DNA of 64,000 nucleotides from CAZKUR01 sp964556005 (lineage in GTDB: Bacteria; Bacteroidota; Ignavibacteria; Ignavibacteriales; Ignavibacteriaceae). The position numbers and the translations under genes are program-made. The DNA lies in contig CAZKUR010000013.1 of assembly GCA_964556005.1 (NCBI GenBank), positions 1-64,000 of the forward strand, given 5' to 3'. The notes beneath the pieces are model-generated. The model was given only the letters and a program-made list of their open reading frames with translations. It was not told the origin of the DNA and ran no database searches. Within the stretch, counting starts at the first letter, position 1. Each line of letters begins with the position of its first letter. Positions 1-9,385 of the stretch are shown one piece after another.

Positions 1-100
1 GCGATAAAAAGTACAAACCAATACATAAGTTATCAATTTATCTCAATTGTATTAACTATAATAAAAGGCTGATAGCAGAATTTTTTTAAAGGAATATCAA

Positions 101-370
101 TTATATCCCTAAATTCACAAGTATCGTAATCACATTATTTATCGATGCAGTTAATTCAGGGTGGGAAGCTTCAATTTGTTCTGCCGTATTTTTTAATTTA
201 TCGATTAAGTCTTTATTCTGTTTGGATGATGCGTCATCATCCTGTTTTAATAAACGCTCAATATCATTTTTTAATTCCTTGAGATATTGCCTGGATTTAT
301 CATCTACGGCTTTGGTTTGCTTTAATTCATTGTGCAGCCGCTGGATTGTTTTGAAAAATCTTTCTTGCAT
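101..370 (-). CDS. DUF4404 family small coiled-coil protein
   Basis: This 89-residue protein is almost entirely helical and highly charged. Residues 1-45 are rich in Lys, Glu, Asp and Leu with heptad-like spacing, and the C-terminal part contains the segment 'EASHPELTASINNV', which is characteristic of the DUF4404 family as I remember it. No signal peptide or membrane segment is visible, so it is probably cytoplasmic. The function of the family is not known. It lies 50 bases downstream of uvrA on the same strand and could share its transcript, but the pairing alone does not show a repair role. The family call comes from sequence pattern only. Confidence 0.75.
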   Translation of the reverse strand: MQERFFKTIQRLHNELKQTKAVDDKSRQYLKELKNDIERLLKQDDDASSKQNKDLIDKLKNTAEQIEASHPELTASINNVITILVNLGI

Positions 371-420
371 AAAATTACTTAATCCTTTTATATGTAATTT
401 AAGAATTTATTTGCAAAGAA

Positions 421-3192
421 TTAATCAAGATAGGTCATTAAATATTTTCCCGTCCAGGATTTTTCATTTTTTACAATTTCTTCGGGAGTACCGTCTGCAA
501 CTATCTCACCGCCTTTTTCGCCTGCTTCGGGACCTAAATCGATTATATAATCGGCACATTTGATTACATCGAGATTATGTTCAATTATTACTATCGAATT
601 ATTTCTTTCCAAAAGAAGATTAAAACAATTAAGCAGCTTTGAAATGTCGTCGAAATGAAGACCGGTTGTAGGTTCATCAAAAATAAACAGGATATGTTTC
701 TTTTCTCTTTGCGCCGTTAAATGAGAAGCTAATTTTATTCTTTGAGCTTCTCCTCCTGATAAAGTGTTGGAAGCCTGTCCGAGCTTTATATAGCCCAATC
801 CAACTTCCGAAAGAATTTGCAGGTGCTTTAATATCTTATCGTTACCTTTGAAAAATTCCAGCGATTCATCGACTGTCATTTCGAGAACATCTACTAAGTT
901 TTTTCCGCGGTAAGTAATTTCTCTTATTTCCTTTTTAAATCTTGTTCCTTCGCAGTCTTCACACTGCAAATAAAGATCGGCAAGAAACTGCATCTCTACT
1001 TTAATAAATCCATCACCCTGGCAGGTTTCACATCTTCCACCCGGAACGTTAAAAGAAAAATATCCCGGCTTATATCCTTTAACTTTTGCCTGATGAGTCG
1101 ATGCAAAAAGTTCCCTGATATGCTCATATGTATGAATGTAACTAATCGGATTCGATCTTGGTGTTTTGCCGATTGGCGATTGATCGACAATTACTACATC
1201 ATCAATATATTCGCCGCCCTTAATATCGTCGAACTTTCCGATTTTGGAAGGAGCCTGACCAAGATATTTCGACAGACCGCCGTAAAGAACATCATGTACT
1301 AAAGTACTTTTACCCGAACCGCTGACGCCGGTGACAACAACAAATTTATTTAACGGAATTTTAACATCGATATTTTTTAAGTTATGTTCCTTTGCATTAA
1401 TAATTTCGATTTCTTTTGTTTTATTTTTCTTCCTCTTTTTGGGCAAAGGTATTTCCAATTGACCGGCTAAATATTTCCCGGTCAGTGAATTTTTATCTTT
1501 AATTATATCTTCAAAACTTCCCATCGATACGATTTCTCCGCCGTTGTTTCCTGCTTTAGGTCCCATATCGATTAGGATATCAGCAGCTTTCATCATTTCA
1601 GGATCATGTTCGACAACTAAAACGGTATTGCCGATATCTCTTAAACCTCTTAAAATTTTTATCAGCTTGGAATTATCTCTCGGATGAAGGCCAATGCTCG
1701 GTTCATCAAGGACATATAATGTCCCGACGAGTGAAGAACCGAGAGAAGTAGCTAAATTTATACGCTGAGTTTCTCCGCCGGATAGTGTGCTGCTGAGCCG
1801 GTCTAAAGTTAAGTATCCGATGCCGACATCGTTTAAGAATGTTAATCGTTTTATAATTTCCTTCAGAATTCTTTCTCCGACCATCATTTCGTAATCGGAT
1901 AATTTTAATTCGATAAAGAAACTCAATGAATCCTCAATCGGCAGTTTAACCACATCCCAGATAGACTTCCCGTCAATTTTTACCTGTAAAGCTTCTCTTC
2001 TTAATCTCGAACCTTTGCACGCAGAACATGTAGTATAGCCGCGATATCGGCTCAGAAGAATTCTTATATGCATTTTATAGGTTTTTGATTCAAGATGTTC
2101 GAAGAAACCATCAATCCCGACAAAATCATCGAAGCCTTTACGGATTAGATTTGCCTGCGCTTCAGTTAAATTTTTGAACGGAACGTTAAGCGGTATTTTA
2201 TGATCCTTAGCAGTTCTAATTAGATCTCTTAAATGAGATCCGTATTTTGCCGATCTAAATGGTGCAATCGCTCCTTCGGAAATAGATAGATTCGGATTAG
2301 GAACGACCAGATTCATATCAAGCCCTATTGTTTTGCTGAACCCCTGGCAAACGGGGCAAGCGCCGAAAGGATTGTTGAATGAAAAAAATCTCGGTTCCGG
2401 TTCTTCGTATCTTATTCCGCAGCATTCATAAAATTTATTGAATTCTTTTTCTTCACCTGTCTCGGCATTAATTAAAACAATTCTATTCTCACCTTCTTTA
2501 AATGTCACTTCAATTGAATCGCTTAATCGCTCTCTTACTTTGCTTTTTGCTACTTTGAATCTCTCGACAATTACTTTAATAGTACCGTTTTTTTTAGGCA
2601 GGTCTTCGGTTTCATTCATATCGATGAGTCTGCCGTGTGAATAAATCCGGAAAAATCCTCTTTTCTTTATCAGATCCAATTCTTCTTTTGCCGAATGCCC
2701 GGAATGATGAGGCAGAGGGAAAGCCAAATAAAATTTTGTTTCGTCCGGCTGTTCTTCAAGCCAATCGCTAACGGTTCCGGTAGTAGCTTTTTTTACTTCT
2801 TTACCACATTCAAAGCAAATTGTTTTTCCGATTCTTGCAAATAAAAGCCTGAGGTAATCATAAATTTCTGTTGATGTTCCAACTGTCGAACGCGAATTCC
2901 TCGCTCCTGTTTTTTGCTCGATTGCTACCGCCGGGCTTATTCCCTGAATGAAATCGACATCCGGTTTATTCATTCTTTCCAAAAATTGTCTCGCATAAGA
3001 AGACAAACTTTCGACGTATCTTCTCTGACCTTCCGCATAAATGGTATCAAACACCAGCGATGATTTGCCGCTGCCGCTAACTCCTGTGAACACTACCAAT
3101 TTGTTTCGAGGAATTTCAAAACTGATATTTTTTAAATTATGTTCTCTCGCTCCGCGGACAACAATTTTTCTTTCTTTTTGATAACTGTTCAT
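421..3192 (-). CDS. uvrA: UvrA, excinuclease ABC subunit A
   Basis: UvrA is the damage-sensing ATPase of nucleotide excision repair; it dimerises and loads UvrB at lesions. Both ABC halves are present: Walker A 'GVSGSGKSSL' near residue 40 and 'GVSGSGKSTL' in the second half, and signatures 'LSGGETQRINLA' and 'LSGGEAQRIKLA'. The C-terminal zinc finger is intact (CETC, 18 residues, CEDC). The first zinc module is incomplete: the usual CxxC before 'EEPEPRFFSFNNP' is 'ECCG', while the distal 'CPVC' is kept; I believe this is common in Bacteroidota UvrA. I chose ATG 3192 (MNSYQKE) over the upstream TTG because it fits the family N-terminus. The length of 923 residues is normal. No LexA-box candidate is visible upstream. 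Confidence 0.97.
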   Translation of the reverse strand: MNSYQKERKIVVRGAREHNLKNISFEIPRNKLVVFTGVSGSGKSSLVFDTIYAEGQRRYVESLSSYARQFLERMNKPDVDFIQGISPAVAIEQKTGARNSRSTVGTSTEIYDYLRLLFARIGKTICFECGKEVKKATTGTVSDWLEEQPDETKFYLAFPLPHHSGHSAKEELDLIKKRGFFRIYSHGRLIDMNETEDLPKKNGTIKVIVERFKVAKSKVRERLSDSIEVTFKEGENRIVLINAETGEEKEFNKFYECCGIRYEEPEPRFFSFNNPFGACPVCQGFSKTIGLDMNLVVPNPNLSISEGAIAPFRSAKYGSHLRDLIRTAKDHKIPLNVPFKNLTEAQANLIRKGFDDFVGIDGFFEHLESKTYKMHIRILLSRYRGYTTCSACKGSRLRREALQVKIDGKSIWDVVKLPIEDSLSFFIELKLSDYEMMVGERILKEIIKRLTFLNDVGIGYLTLDRLSSTLSGGETQRINLATSLGSSLVGTLYVLDEPSIGLHPRDNSKLIKILRGLRDIGNTVLVVEHDPEMMKAADILIDMGPKAGNNGGEIVSMGSFEDIIKDKNSLTGKYLAGQLEIPLPKKRKKNKTKEIEIINAKEHNLKNIDVKIPLNKFVVVTGVSGSGKSTLVHDVLYGGLSKYLGQAPSKIGKFDDIKGGEYIDDVVIVDQSPIGKTPRSNPISYIHTYEHIRELFASTHQAKVKGYKPGYFSFNVPGGRCETCQGDGFIKVEMQFLADLYLQCEDCEGTRFKKEIREITYRGKNLVDVLEMTVDESLEFFKGNDKILKHLQILSEVGLGYIKLGQASNTLSGGEAQRIKLASHLTAQREKKHILFIFDEPTTGLHFDDISKLLNCFNLLLERNNSIVIIEHNLDVIKCADYIIDLGPEAGEKGGEIVADGTPEEIVKNEKSWTGKYLMTYLD

Positions 3193-3373
3193 AATGATCA
3201 AAATATCTATTATAAATCGCTTTAGATTTTTTAAGAAAGCATGATTAATGGAATTTCAAATCAACCTTGTAATTTAATAAATTCTATGGAACATGGGAGA
3301 GAAAATTTTCAGTAGCTTTTTGAAATGTGTCTTAGAATTTCTTATAATGCTGTTTAAAAATTCAGTGAAAATA

Positions 3374-4411
3374 TTATTTGTTTGAAGACTTTTTTTCCAG
3401 CGCTTTCAGAGTCTCTATTTTTTGATCTATTAATTTTATTTTTTCTTTTAGATCTTTTAAGCCGGAATTTATCTGATCTTCATACTCGGCTTTATCCCAG
3501 TATCCTCTTTCCTCGAAATATCCTTTAAAAAGCCAATTGTGCTTTAATGCTTCCATATTCTCCGCAAGTCGCGATGATGCCAGTCTCGCATCTTCGGCAG
3601 TTTTTTGAAGGGCAGCGAACGTGCTAAAAATGGTGGTATCGAGAGAGCTTCCTTTTACAAGCAATTGACCGAGAACCCCTTTGCCCTGTTTTACACCAAT
3701 AATAATTGTATCCAAATCGGAAACAGTATTATTTACATTAGAAACGACATTTTGCACACCTGAACCTAGATTATCGAATAATTTAGTTACTTCATCCAAT
3801 TCTTTTGAAATGTTTTTCAAACTTTCATCCGCTCTTTTGGTTAACTCGACTGCCTGGTAGTATAGCTGATCGTCATTGATCACTTTCCCGATAGTACCTT
3901 GTCCGCTGTTTACCTTCCCGATGATATCAGATAAATTTTTTGTCATTTCTTTCGTGTATTGCATAATGCCTTCGGTTTGTTCAATAATCTGTGAAAAGCC
4001 AACCGGCTCTTTAGTTTTTATCGTACCGCCATCTTTAACAAGTTCTGCTTTGCTGCTGCCGATTATTAGTACGACTACTTTATTTCCAACAAGACCTTCA
4101 TTCTCAATTGTAGCTACTGTGTTTGTCCTAATAAACCTGGAAATATCGGTATTTAACTTCATCTCAACTCTTACGCGGCCGGTTGTATCACTAACAATTG
4201 AAATATCGCTGACACTTCCAACATCTGTTCCGCTAAGTCTTACTGTTGCGCCTGTTTTTAACCCCTGGATATCTTTAAAATATGCATTAACCGAATAAGT
4301 TGAAGTGAACAATGAGCTTTTTTGCCCGACCATAAAAATTGCCAGGGCAATAAGAACCGTTGCAAGAAAAATAAAGATACCTAATCTAACTGAAGGCATT
4401 TTTGCTGCCAT
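3374..4411 (-). CDS. mlaD: MlaD-like MCE-domain lipid-transport protein
   Basis: This is the substrate-binding MCE component of an Mla-type ABC system that moves phospholipids between inner and outer membranes. It has an N-terminal membrane anchor (about residues 8-28), followed by an MCE domain (about 38-120, beginning 'YSVNAYFKDIQGLKTGATVRLSG'-like). A long helical region (about 130-300) follows, then a Lys/Glu-rich coiled coil at the C-terminus. At 345 residues it is longer than E. coli MlaD, because of the extended helical tail. ATG 4411 is preceded by AGGAG. It is the last gene of the operon mlaE-mlaF-mlaD, 13 bases after mlaF. The direction of lipid transport cannot be told from sequence. 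Confidence 0.9.
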   Translation of the reverse strand: MAAKMPSVRLGIFIFLATVLIALAIFMVGQKSSLFTSTYSVNAYFKDIQGLKTGATVRLSGTDVGSVSDISIVSDTTGRVRVEMKLNTDISRFIRTNTVATIENEGLVGNKVVVLIIGSSKAELVKDGGTIKTKEPVGFSQIIEQTEGIMQYTKEMTKNLSDIIGKVNSGQGTIGKVINDDQLYYQAVELTKRADESLKNISKELDEVTKLFDNLGSGVQNVVSNVNNTVSDLDTIIIGVKQGKGVLGQLLVKGSSLDTTIFSTFAALQKTAEDARLASSRLAENMEALKHNWLFKGYFEERGYWDKAEYEDQINSGLKDLKEKIKLIDQKIETLKALEKKSSNK

Positions 4412-4424
4412 TAAATACTCCTAA

Positions 4425-5159
4425 TTAAGCTTCGATTATTTCCGTACCAAAGAAGTTCCTCAAAAACGGATCTTTTGAAGAAGTTAATTCTTTAATGCTT
4501 CCCTGGTATTTAAATTTTCCATCCGTAAGAACAACGGCATAATCCGCTATAATTTTAGCACAAATAAGATCATGTGTTACAATAATAGAAGTTGAATTTA
4601 AATCCTTCTGCAAATCTACAATTAATTCGCTTATTTCTTTTGTTGTTATCGGGTCAAGCCCTGTAGTCGGCTCATCATATAAAATTAATCCCGGGTCAGT
4701 AATAATTGTTCTAGCAAGTCCAATCCGCTTTTTCATTCCCCCGGAAAGTTCCGAAGGCATCTTGTTAATAGCATCCATCAGCGATACATCTTTCAATACG
4801 GTTTTAATTTTCTTTTCTCTTTCCTCAAATGAAAAATTAAAATTTCTTACCAAAGGGAAATCCAAATTTTCCCTGACCGACATTGAATCATATAACGCCG
4901 AACCTTGAAACAGGAAACCAATATTTTTTCTAATTTCATTTAATTTTTTAATCGAAAGATTCAAAACATTCACTTCATCGATTAGAACTTCACCGTTATC
5001 GGGTTCCAACAATCTGACAATACATTTCAATAATACGCTTTTGCCGGTTCCGCTTCTTCCGAAAATAACAACCTTCTCGCCTTGATTTACTTTCAATGAA
5101 ACATCATCTAGAACCACCATGCCGTCAAATGCTTTCGATAAATTTTTTATCTCCACCAT
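4425..5159 (-). CDS. mlaF: MlaF-like ABC transporter ATPase
   Basis: This ATP-binding subunit powers the MlaE permease in phospholipid trafficking. It has Walker A 'GRSGTGKSVL', the signature 'LSGGMKKRIGLA', Walker B 'LILYDEPTTGLDP' and the switch His in 'SIIVTHD'. Its 244 residues are typical of the family, and the 'SGGMKKR' form of the signature is characteristic of MlaF rather than of importer ATPases. A good GGAGT ribosome-binding site precedes ATG 5159. The gene starts one base after the end of mlaE and is followed 13 bases later by mlaD, so the three are surely cotranscribed. Confidence 0.93.
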   Translation of the reverse strand: MVEIKNLSKAFDGMVVLDDVSLKVNQGEKVVIFGRSGTGKSVLLKCIVRLLEPDNGEVLIDEVNVLNLSIKKLNEIRKNIGFLFQGSALYDSMSVRENLDFPLVRNFNFSFEEREKKIKTVLKDVSLMDAINKMPSELSGGMKKRIGLARTIITDPGLILYDEPTTGLDPITTKEISELIVDLQKDLNSTSIIVTHDLICAKIIADYAVVLTDGKFKYQGSIKELTSSKDPFLRNFFGTEIIEA

Positions 5160-5160
5160 T

Positions 5161-5958
5161 TTAACTCCAAAGCAAGATTGTTAATTTGACCAGTACCATA
5201 TCAAATAATAAAATTAATAAAGATGAAACTACAACGGAGCTTGTTGAAGATTTGCCAACTCCAACGGTTCCGTTAGTTGTATAATATCCTTTATATGAAC
5301 CGACAAGGCCGACAATAAATCCAAAGATAACGGTTTTGGCAATTCCCGGAATTAAATCCGTAAATTCAATTGCATGAACAACGGAATGAATGTATAGTTG
5401 GAAATTCATTGCCTGCAATGTAAGCATTGCAAGGTAGCCGCCGATTATCGCCAGGATAATAACATAAATAGTCAGCAGTGGCAGAATGAAAGTGCATGCC
5501 AAAATTCTCGTAACAACTAAAAACCGGAACGGGTTTATCGCAGATACTTCCATAGCATCTATTTGTTCGGTTACCCGCATTGAGCCTAATTCAGCGCCAA
5601 TACCGGAACTCACCCTTCCGGCAAAAATCAATGCGGTTATAACCGGCCCTAATTCCCTTACAACAGATAATGCAACGGTACTCGGGAGAAATGATGCAGC
5701 TCCAAAACGTACAAGCACAGGATAACTCTGCATTGCCAATACCAACCCGATTATAAAGCCCGTTATACTGACAATAGGAAGAGTTTTTACCCCAAGCTCA
5801 TCCATATGTTTTTTTATTTCTGCAAATTCGTACGGCGGGATAAATACATTCTTAAAAAAATCCCATGCAAAAACCGAAAGGCCCGCAATCATCATGAAAA
5901 ATTCAACTAACCTCTTATACACAATCGAACTTTCCAATGCGGTGCGGCTTGTTTCCAT
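5161..5958 (-). CDS. mlaE: MlaE-like ABC permease
   Basis: This is the integral membrane permease of the Mla-type lipid transporter. The 265-residue protein has about five to six hydrophobic segments and the family hallmark 'ELGPVITALIFAGRVSSG' followed by 'GAELGSMRVTEQIDAM'. It is the first gene of the mlaE-mlaF-mlaD operon and is divergent from the tetR-pump operon. It differs clearly from the second MlaE homologue at 48193-48966, which has no ATPase beside it. The 255-base gap to tetR holds an inverted repeat at 6005-6030 that could regulate this operon. Confidence 0.93.
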   Translation of the reverse strand: METSRTALESSIVYKRLVEFFMMIAGLSVFAWDFFKNVFIPPYEFAEIKKHMDELGVKTLPIVSITGFIIGLVLAMQSYPVLVRFGAASFLPSTVALSVVRELGPVITALIFAGRVSSGIGAELGSMRVTEQIDAMEVSAINPFRFLVVTRILACTFILPLLTIYVIILAIIGGYLAMLTLQAMNFQLYIHSVVHAIEFTDLIPGIAKTVIFGFIVGLVGSYKGYYTTNGTVGVGKSSTSSVVVSSLLILLFDMVLVKLTILLWS

Positions 5959-6004
5959 TTATATCTGCGACTCCGGTACTTAATTAGATAATAAAATAAT
6001 GTTC

Positions 6005-6030
6005 GTACAAAAGAAATATAAAACTTGTAC
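6005..6030. repeat. Inverted repeat between mlaE and tetR
   Basis: GTACAA and TTGTAC are perfect 6-base arms separated by 14 bases, about 47 bases upstream of mlaE. The position suggests an operator for the mla operon or a second site for the divergent TetR regulator. A 6+6 repeat in AT-rich DNA can also arise by chance. Confidence 0.3.
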
Positions 6031-6176
6031 TAAAAATAATGATTAATAAAATATCATTTCAAATTATAATTTCAAAGTTATATGTCCATTAAAAACCCAG
6101 CCGGAGTATTTTCATCACTCAATATTCCCTTTCATCAACTTTTATTGCAGAAAATTTGGAGCCGGTTAAAATTAAT

Positions 6177-6211
6177 TATAATTTTCGAACATTAAATTCA
6201 AAAGTTTGAAT
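6177..6211 (+). promoter_or_regulatory. Candidate promoter and TetR operator for the pump operon
   Basis: A perfect TATAAT lies at 6177-6182 with a weak upstream element (TTTGGA-like, about 16 bases away). Immediately downstream, at 6196-6211, is the palindrome ATTCAAA-AG-TTTGAAT with perfect 7-base arms. It ends 8 bases before the tetR start codon. A palindrome just after a promoter and ahead of a tetR gene is the usual arrangement for TetR autorepression. The site is directly visible; binding is inferred. Confidence 0.5.
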
Positions 6212-6219
6212 GTTTGATT

Positions 6220-6867
6220 ATGGCAAATACAATATCTCAAAACGATAAAAAGCTGAGCGATTCGAAAAAAGTGCTGATATTAAACTCCGCGAGAATTTTG
6301 ATTTCAAAATTCGGAGTATCAAAAACAACTCTCGACGATATTGCAAATTCAATCGGCCTAAAAAAATCATCTTTGTATTATTACTATAGAAATAAAGAAG
6401 AACTGATTGAAGATGTAATCGTTTTCGAATCGGATTCTTACTACAATTCTATGATAAAAAAAGTTGACGAAGTTAAAGGATGCATAAACAAAATCATAAA
6501 ATTTGTAAAGATAAACCTTAGTTCCTTTGGAGATATTTTCCCGATTGTAGAGGATTCGGTTGTTGCTTTTGCCAAAGATAAAAAAACGCTTGTCGGGAAA
6601 TACATAGATAACGTAAAAAGAGATTCGAAATTCCTTTCCGGAATTATTGAGGAAGGAGTCGGCTCCGGAGAGTTGAAGAGCTGCGATAATGTAAAATTAG
6701 CTTCTTCAATAACAACAATAATTGAAGCAATAAAGTTCAGGGAATACCATAATTCAAAAGACTTCCTCGTAAAAAATATAAATTTCAAAAAAGCCGAGGA
6801 AGACATAGTTTATATTCTTAGTCTTTTGTTCGATGAATTAACTACAAATGTTTCAAACAAAAATTGA
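6220..6867 (+). CDS. TetR/AcrR family transcriptional regulator
   Basis: This is a one-component repressor of the TetR type, which normally binds a palindromic operator and is released by a small ligand. The N-terminal DNA-binding domain (about residues 15-62) contains the helix-turn-helix 'SKTTLDDIANSIGLKKSSLYYYYRNKEEL', quoted here in part as 'LDDIANSIGLKKSSLYYYY'. The C-terminal 150 residues form the variable ligand-binding domain. I chose ATG 6220 over the TTG at 6214. The gene is first in the operon with tolC, adaptor and RND pump, so the pump operon is its likely target. The candidate operator at 6196-6211 supports autoregulation. The inducer cannot be predicted. Confidence 0.93.
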   Translation: MANTISQNDKKLSDSKKVLILNSARILISKFGVSKTTLDDIANSIGLKKSSLYYYYRNKEELIEDVIVFESDSYYNSMIKKVDEVKGCINKIIKFVKINLSSFGDIFPIVEDSVVAFAKDKKTLVGKYIDNVKRDSKFLSGIIEEGVGSGELKSCDNVKLASSITTIIEAIKFREYHNSKDFLVKNINFKKAEEDIVYILSLLFDELTTNVSNKN

Positions 6868-6897
6868 TTTTTTTAATCAGGAGAAAAGAAACCGAAT

Positions 6898-8271
6898 ATG
6901 TTTAACACTATTAAGTTATCGATAACATATAAAATTATAATTGCCTTATTAATTTTATTTTTTTCGCAAAATATTCATGCACAAAGCCAGGATAGTATAA
7001 TTACCCTAACTCTGAATACAGCAATTTCCATGGCGCTGGATAAGAATAGGGATATTAAATTATCAAAGCAGGACGTTGAAAGGGCTTCGGCTCAAATAGA
7101 TGAAGCATACGCAAATGTCTGGCCGACCATAAATTTCAACGGGCAGTACCAAAGAAATATTAAGCTGCCTGTTCTGTTTTTGCCGCCGAATACACCCTTT
7201 AATCCGTCAAATTCAACAGAGACATTTTCTCTCGGTGCAAACAACAGCTACAGTCTTGGTTTTTCATTAAATCAAACATTGTTCAGCCTTAAAGTAAACA
7301 CAGCGGTGAAAATTGCAGGTGATTATTCAAAATATTCGGAGTCGAATGCAACGGCAACCGAACAAGATGTTATTTACCAGGTGAAGCAGGCGTTTTATAC
7401 AATTCTTTTAGCGGAAAAGCTTGTCGATGTAAATCAAAAAGGATATCAAGTTGCGAAAGCCAATCTCGATAATACCGAATCAATGTATAAGCAGGGTGTT
7501 TCTTCGGAATACGATTATTTAAGAGCAGAAGTTCAGTTGGCAAACGTAGAGCCGCAACTGATTGAAGCGAAAAATAATTTAGAGCTTGCAAAGAACAATC
7601 TAAAAAATATCCTTTCACTTGATCTTAAAAAAGATATCCGTGTTGAAGGTGAATTTAAAATGGAAGATGTCGATCCAGAATTGTTGAAAAAGTCAGATAC
7701 TCTGCTTGTGAATAATAATCCTATTTTGCAGGGATTATCTTACCAGGAAACAATACTGGATAAAAACATCACTCTGCAAAGAGCCGATTACTTTCCAACT
7801 CTTTCGGCATTTGCTGCTTACAACTGGCAAACACAGGATAACACATTTAGATTCAGCACATATAACTGGGCAGAAACTTTTGCTGTAGGTTTAAATCTTT
7901 CATTGCCAATATTCGACGGCTTTAGAAGAAGCGCCCTTGTACAGCAGGCAATTATAGAAAAAGATAAACTCGACATTACAAGAAACAAAACTGCAGAATT
8001 GCTTAAAATACAGCTTCTTCAATCGGAATTAAAAATGAAAGAAGCAAAAGAAAGAGTAACTGCTCAGCAGAAAAGTGTGCAGCAAGCAGAAAAAGCGCTT
8101 TCGATTGCAAGGACCAGGTATCAAAACGGAATCGGTACTCAACTGGAAATCCTGGATACACAAAGTGCATTAACCGCAACAAGAACTAATTACGAAAAAG
8201 CAATTTATGATTTTTTAATCGCAAAAGCCGAATGGGAAAAAACAGTCGGTATGTCCAAAGGATCAAAATAA
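6898..8271 (+). CDS. TolC-family outer-membrane efflux protein
   Basis: This is the outer-membrane channel of a tripartite efflux pump. A signal peptide (about residues 1-28, ending 'IHAQ') precedes two outer-membrane efflux repeats, seen as long amphipathic helices rich in Gln, Ala, Glu and Lys (for example 'QQAEKALSIARTRYQNGIGT' near the end, typical of the TolC family). The length of 457 residues is normal. AGGAG lies ahead of the ATG, and the gene starts 30 bases after tetR and is followed directly by the adaptor gene. Substrates of the pump cannot be told from the sequence. Confidence 0.93.
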   Translation: MFNTIKLSITYKIIIALLILFFSQNIHAQSQDSIITLTLNTAISMALDKNRDIKLSKQDVERASAQIDEAYANVWPTINFNGQYQRNIKLPVLFLPPNTPFNPSNSTETFSLGANNSYSLGFSLNQTLFSLKVNTAVKIAGDYSKYSESNATATEQDVIYQVKQAFYTILLAEKLVDVNQKGYQVAKANLDNTESMYKQGVSSEYDYLRAEVQLANVEPQLIEAKNNLELAKNNLKNILSLDLKKDIRVEGEFKMEDVDPELLKKSDTLLVNNNPILQGLSYQETILDKNITLQRADYFPTLSAFAAYNWQTQDNTFRFSTYNWAETFAVGLNLSLPIFDGFRRSALVQQAIIEKDKLDITRNKTAELLKIQLLQSELKMKEAKERVTAQQKSVQQAEKALSIARTRYQNGIGTQLEILDTQSALTATRTNYEKAIYDFLIAKAEWEKTVGMSKGSK

Positions 8272-8307
8272 TTTTGTGAAATGATAATAAAGGAGATTTA
8301 TCAATTT

Positions 8308-9360
8308 ATGAATACTAAATTAAAAACAATAACCTTAATACTTTCGGTAATGATCTTTACTGTCTTAATAGGCTGTTCGAATAAACAGGAAGAAGAAAAG
8401 TTGAAAGAAAACGAATTGCTGAATCAAACTGTTCCCATCAATATAACCGTTGTGGAGCAAAAAAGTATATCGGAAGATAAAATTTATTCCGGCAGCCTTG
8501 AAGGAATAGACCAGGCAGATATAGTTGCGAAGATCGCAGAAAGAATAGTAAAAATCGATAAGAAAGTCGACGATTATGTTAACAAGGGAGAAACAGTAAT
8601 CGAGCTTGATATAACAGGTCCGCAATCTCAATTTCTTCAAGCGCAGGCAAATTTTGTAAACGCTGGAAAAAATTTGAAAAGAATGCAGGCCCTTCTTGAT
8701 GCAGGTGCTGTTTCTCAGCAGCAGTTGGATCAATCACAGACGGTTTACGACATTGCAAAAGCAAATTTCGAGGCTGCGAAAAGCACTGTCGTTCTAACCT
8801 CGCCTATTTCGGGAATAATAACAAATATAAATGTAAACGAAGGTGACTGGGTGAACCCGGGAATGGATATGGCAACCATTGCAAAAATCGATAGGATGAT
8901 AATCAAATTTTACATAAACGAAAATGAAACTCAGGATATACATTTAGGTGATAAAGTAAAGGTATGGTCTGAATCTAATCCGGATGTAAAAATATCGGGA
9001 ACTATTACTGAGATTGCAAAATCTGCGTCGAGCGATTCACGTACATTCCAGGTCAAAGCTGAATTTCCAAATACTCAAAACAAATGGTTTAAGCCGGGAA
9101 TGTTCGTAAAAGTTAACGTTACCTTAGCAACCAGAAAAGATGTCGTCGCTGTACCTAACGAATCGATTATGCATATGAATGATAAAGAACTTGTTTATGT
9201 TGTTAAAAATAATAAGCCGGTCGAAAAAGAAATTAAAACCGGTATGAGTAACGGAAATTTTGTCGAGGTATTAAATGGCGTAAGTGCAGGTGATTCTTTA
9301 ATTACCGCCGGGATGGATAATATAACGGCGAATTCAATTCTTAAAATAACGAATAAATAA
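8308..9360 (+). CDS. RND efflux periplasmic adaptor, lipoprotein (HlyD/AcrA family)
   Basis: The membrane-fusion protein links the RND pump to the TolC channel. From ATG 8308 the protein starts 'MNTKLKTITLILSVMIF' and has a lipobox 'LIGC' with the lipidated Cys at residue 23; an AAGGAG lies 13 bases ahead of this ATG, which decides against the upstream ATG at 8281. Next come a biotinyl-lipoyl-like half ('GSLEGIDQADIVAKIAERI'), a short helical hairpin (about residues 105-145), the second lipoyl half ('LTSPISGIITNINVNEGDWV') and beta-barrel and membrane-proximal domains. It sits between tolC and the RND gene in one operon. Confidence 0.93.
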   Translation: MNTKLKTITLILSVMIFTVLIGCSNKQEEEKLKENELLNQTVPINITVVEQKSISEDKIYSGSLEGIDQADIVAKIAERIVKIDKKVDDYVNKGETVIELDITGPQSQFLQAQANFVNAGKNLKRMQALLDAGAVSQQQLDQSQTVYDIAKANFEAAKSTVVLTSPISGIITNINVNEGDWVNPGMDMATIAKIDRMIIKFYINENETQDIHLGDKVKVWSESNPDVKISGTITEIAKSASSDSRTFQVKAEFPNTQNKWFKPGMFVKVNVTLATRKDVVAVPNESIMHMNDKELVYVVKNNKPVEKEIKTGMSNGNFVEVLNGVSAGDSLITAGMDNITANSILKITNK

Positions 9361-9385
9361 AAAATTAAATAAAAGGTTTTGATAA

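Noticed and set aside
2881..3192. Possible loss of a UvrA zinc site as a sign of a non-functional gene
   Set aside because: All ATPase motifs and the second zinc finger are intact, and the same degenerate first Cys pair is, I believe, common in Bacteroidota UvrA.
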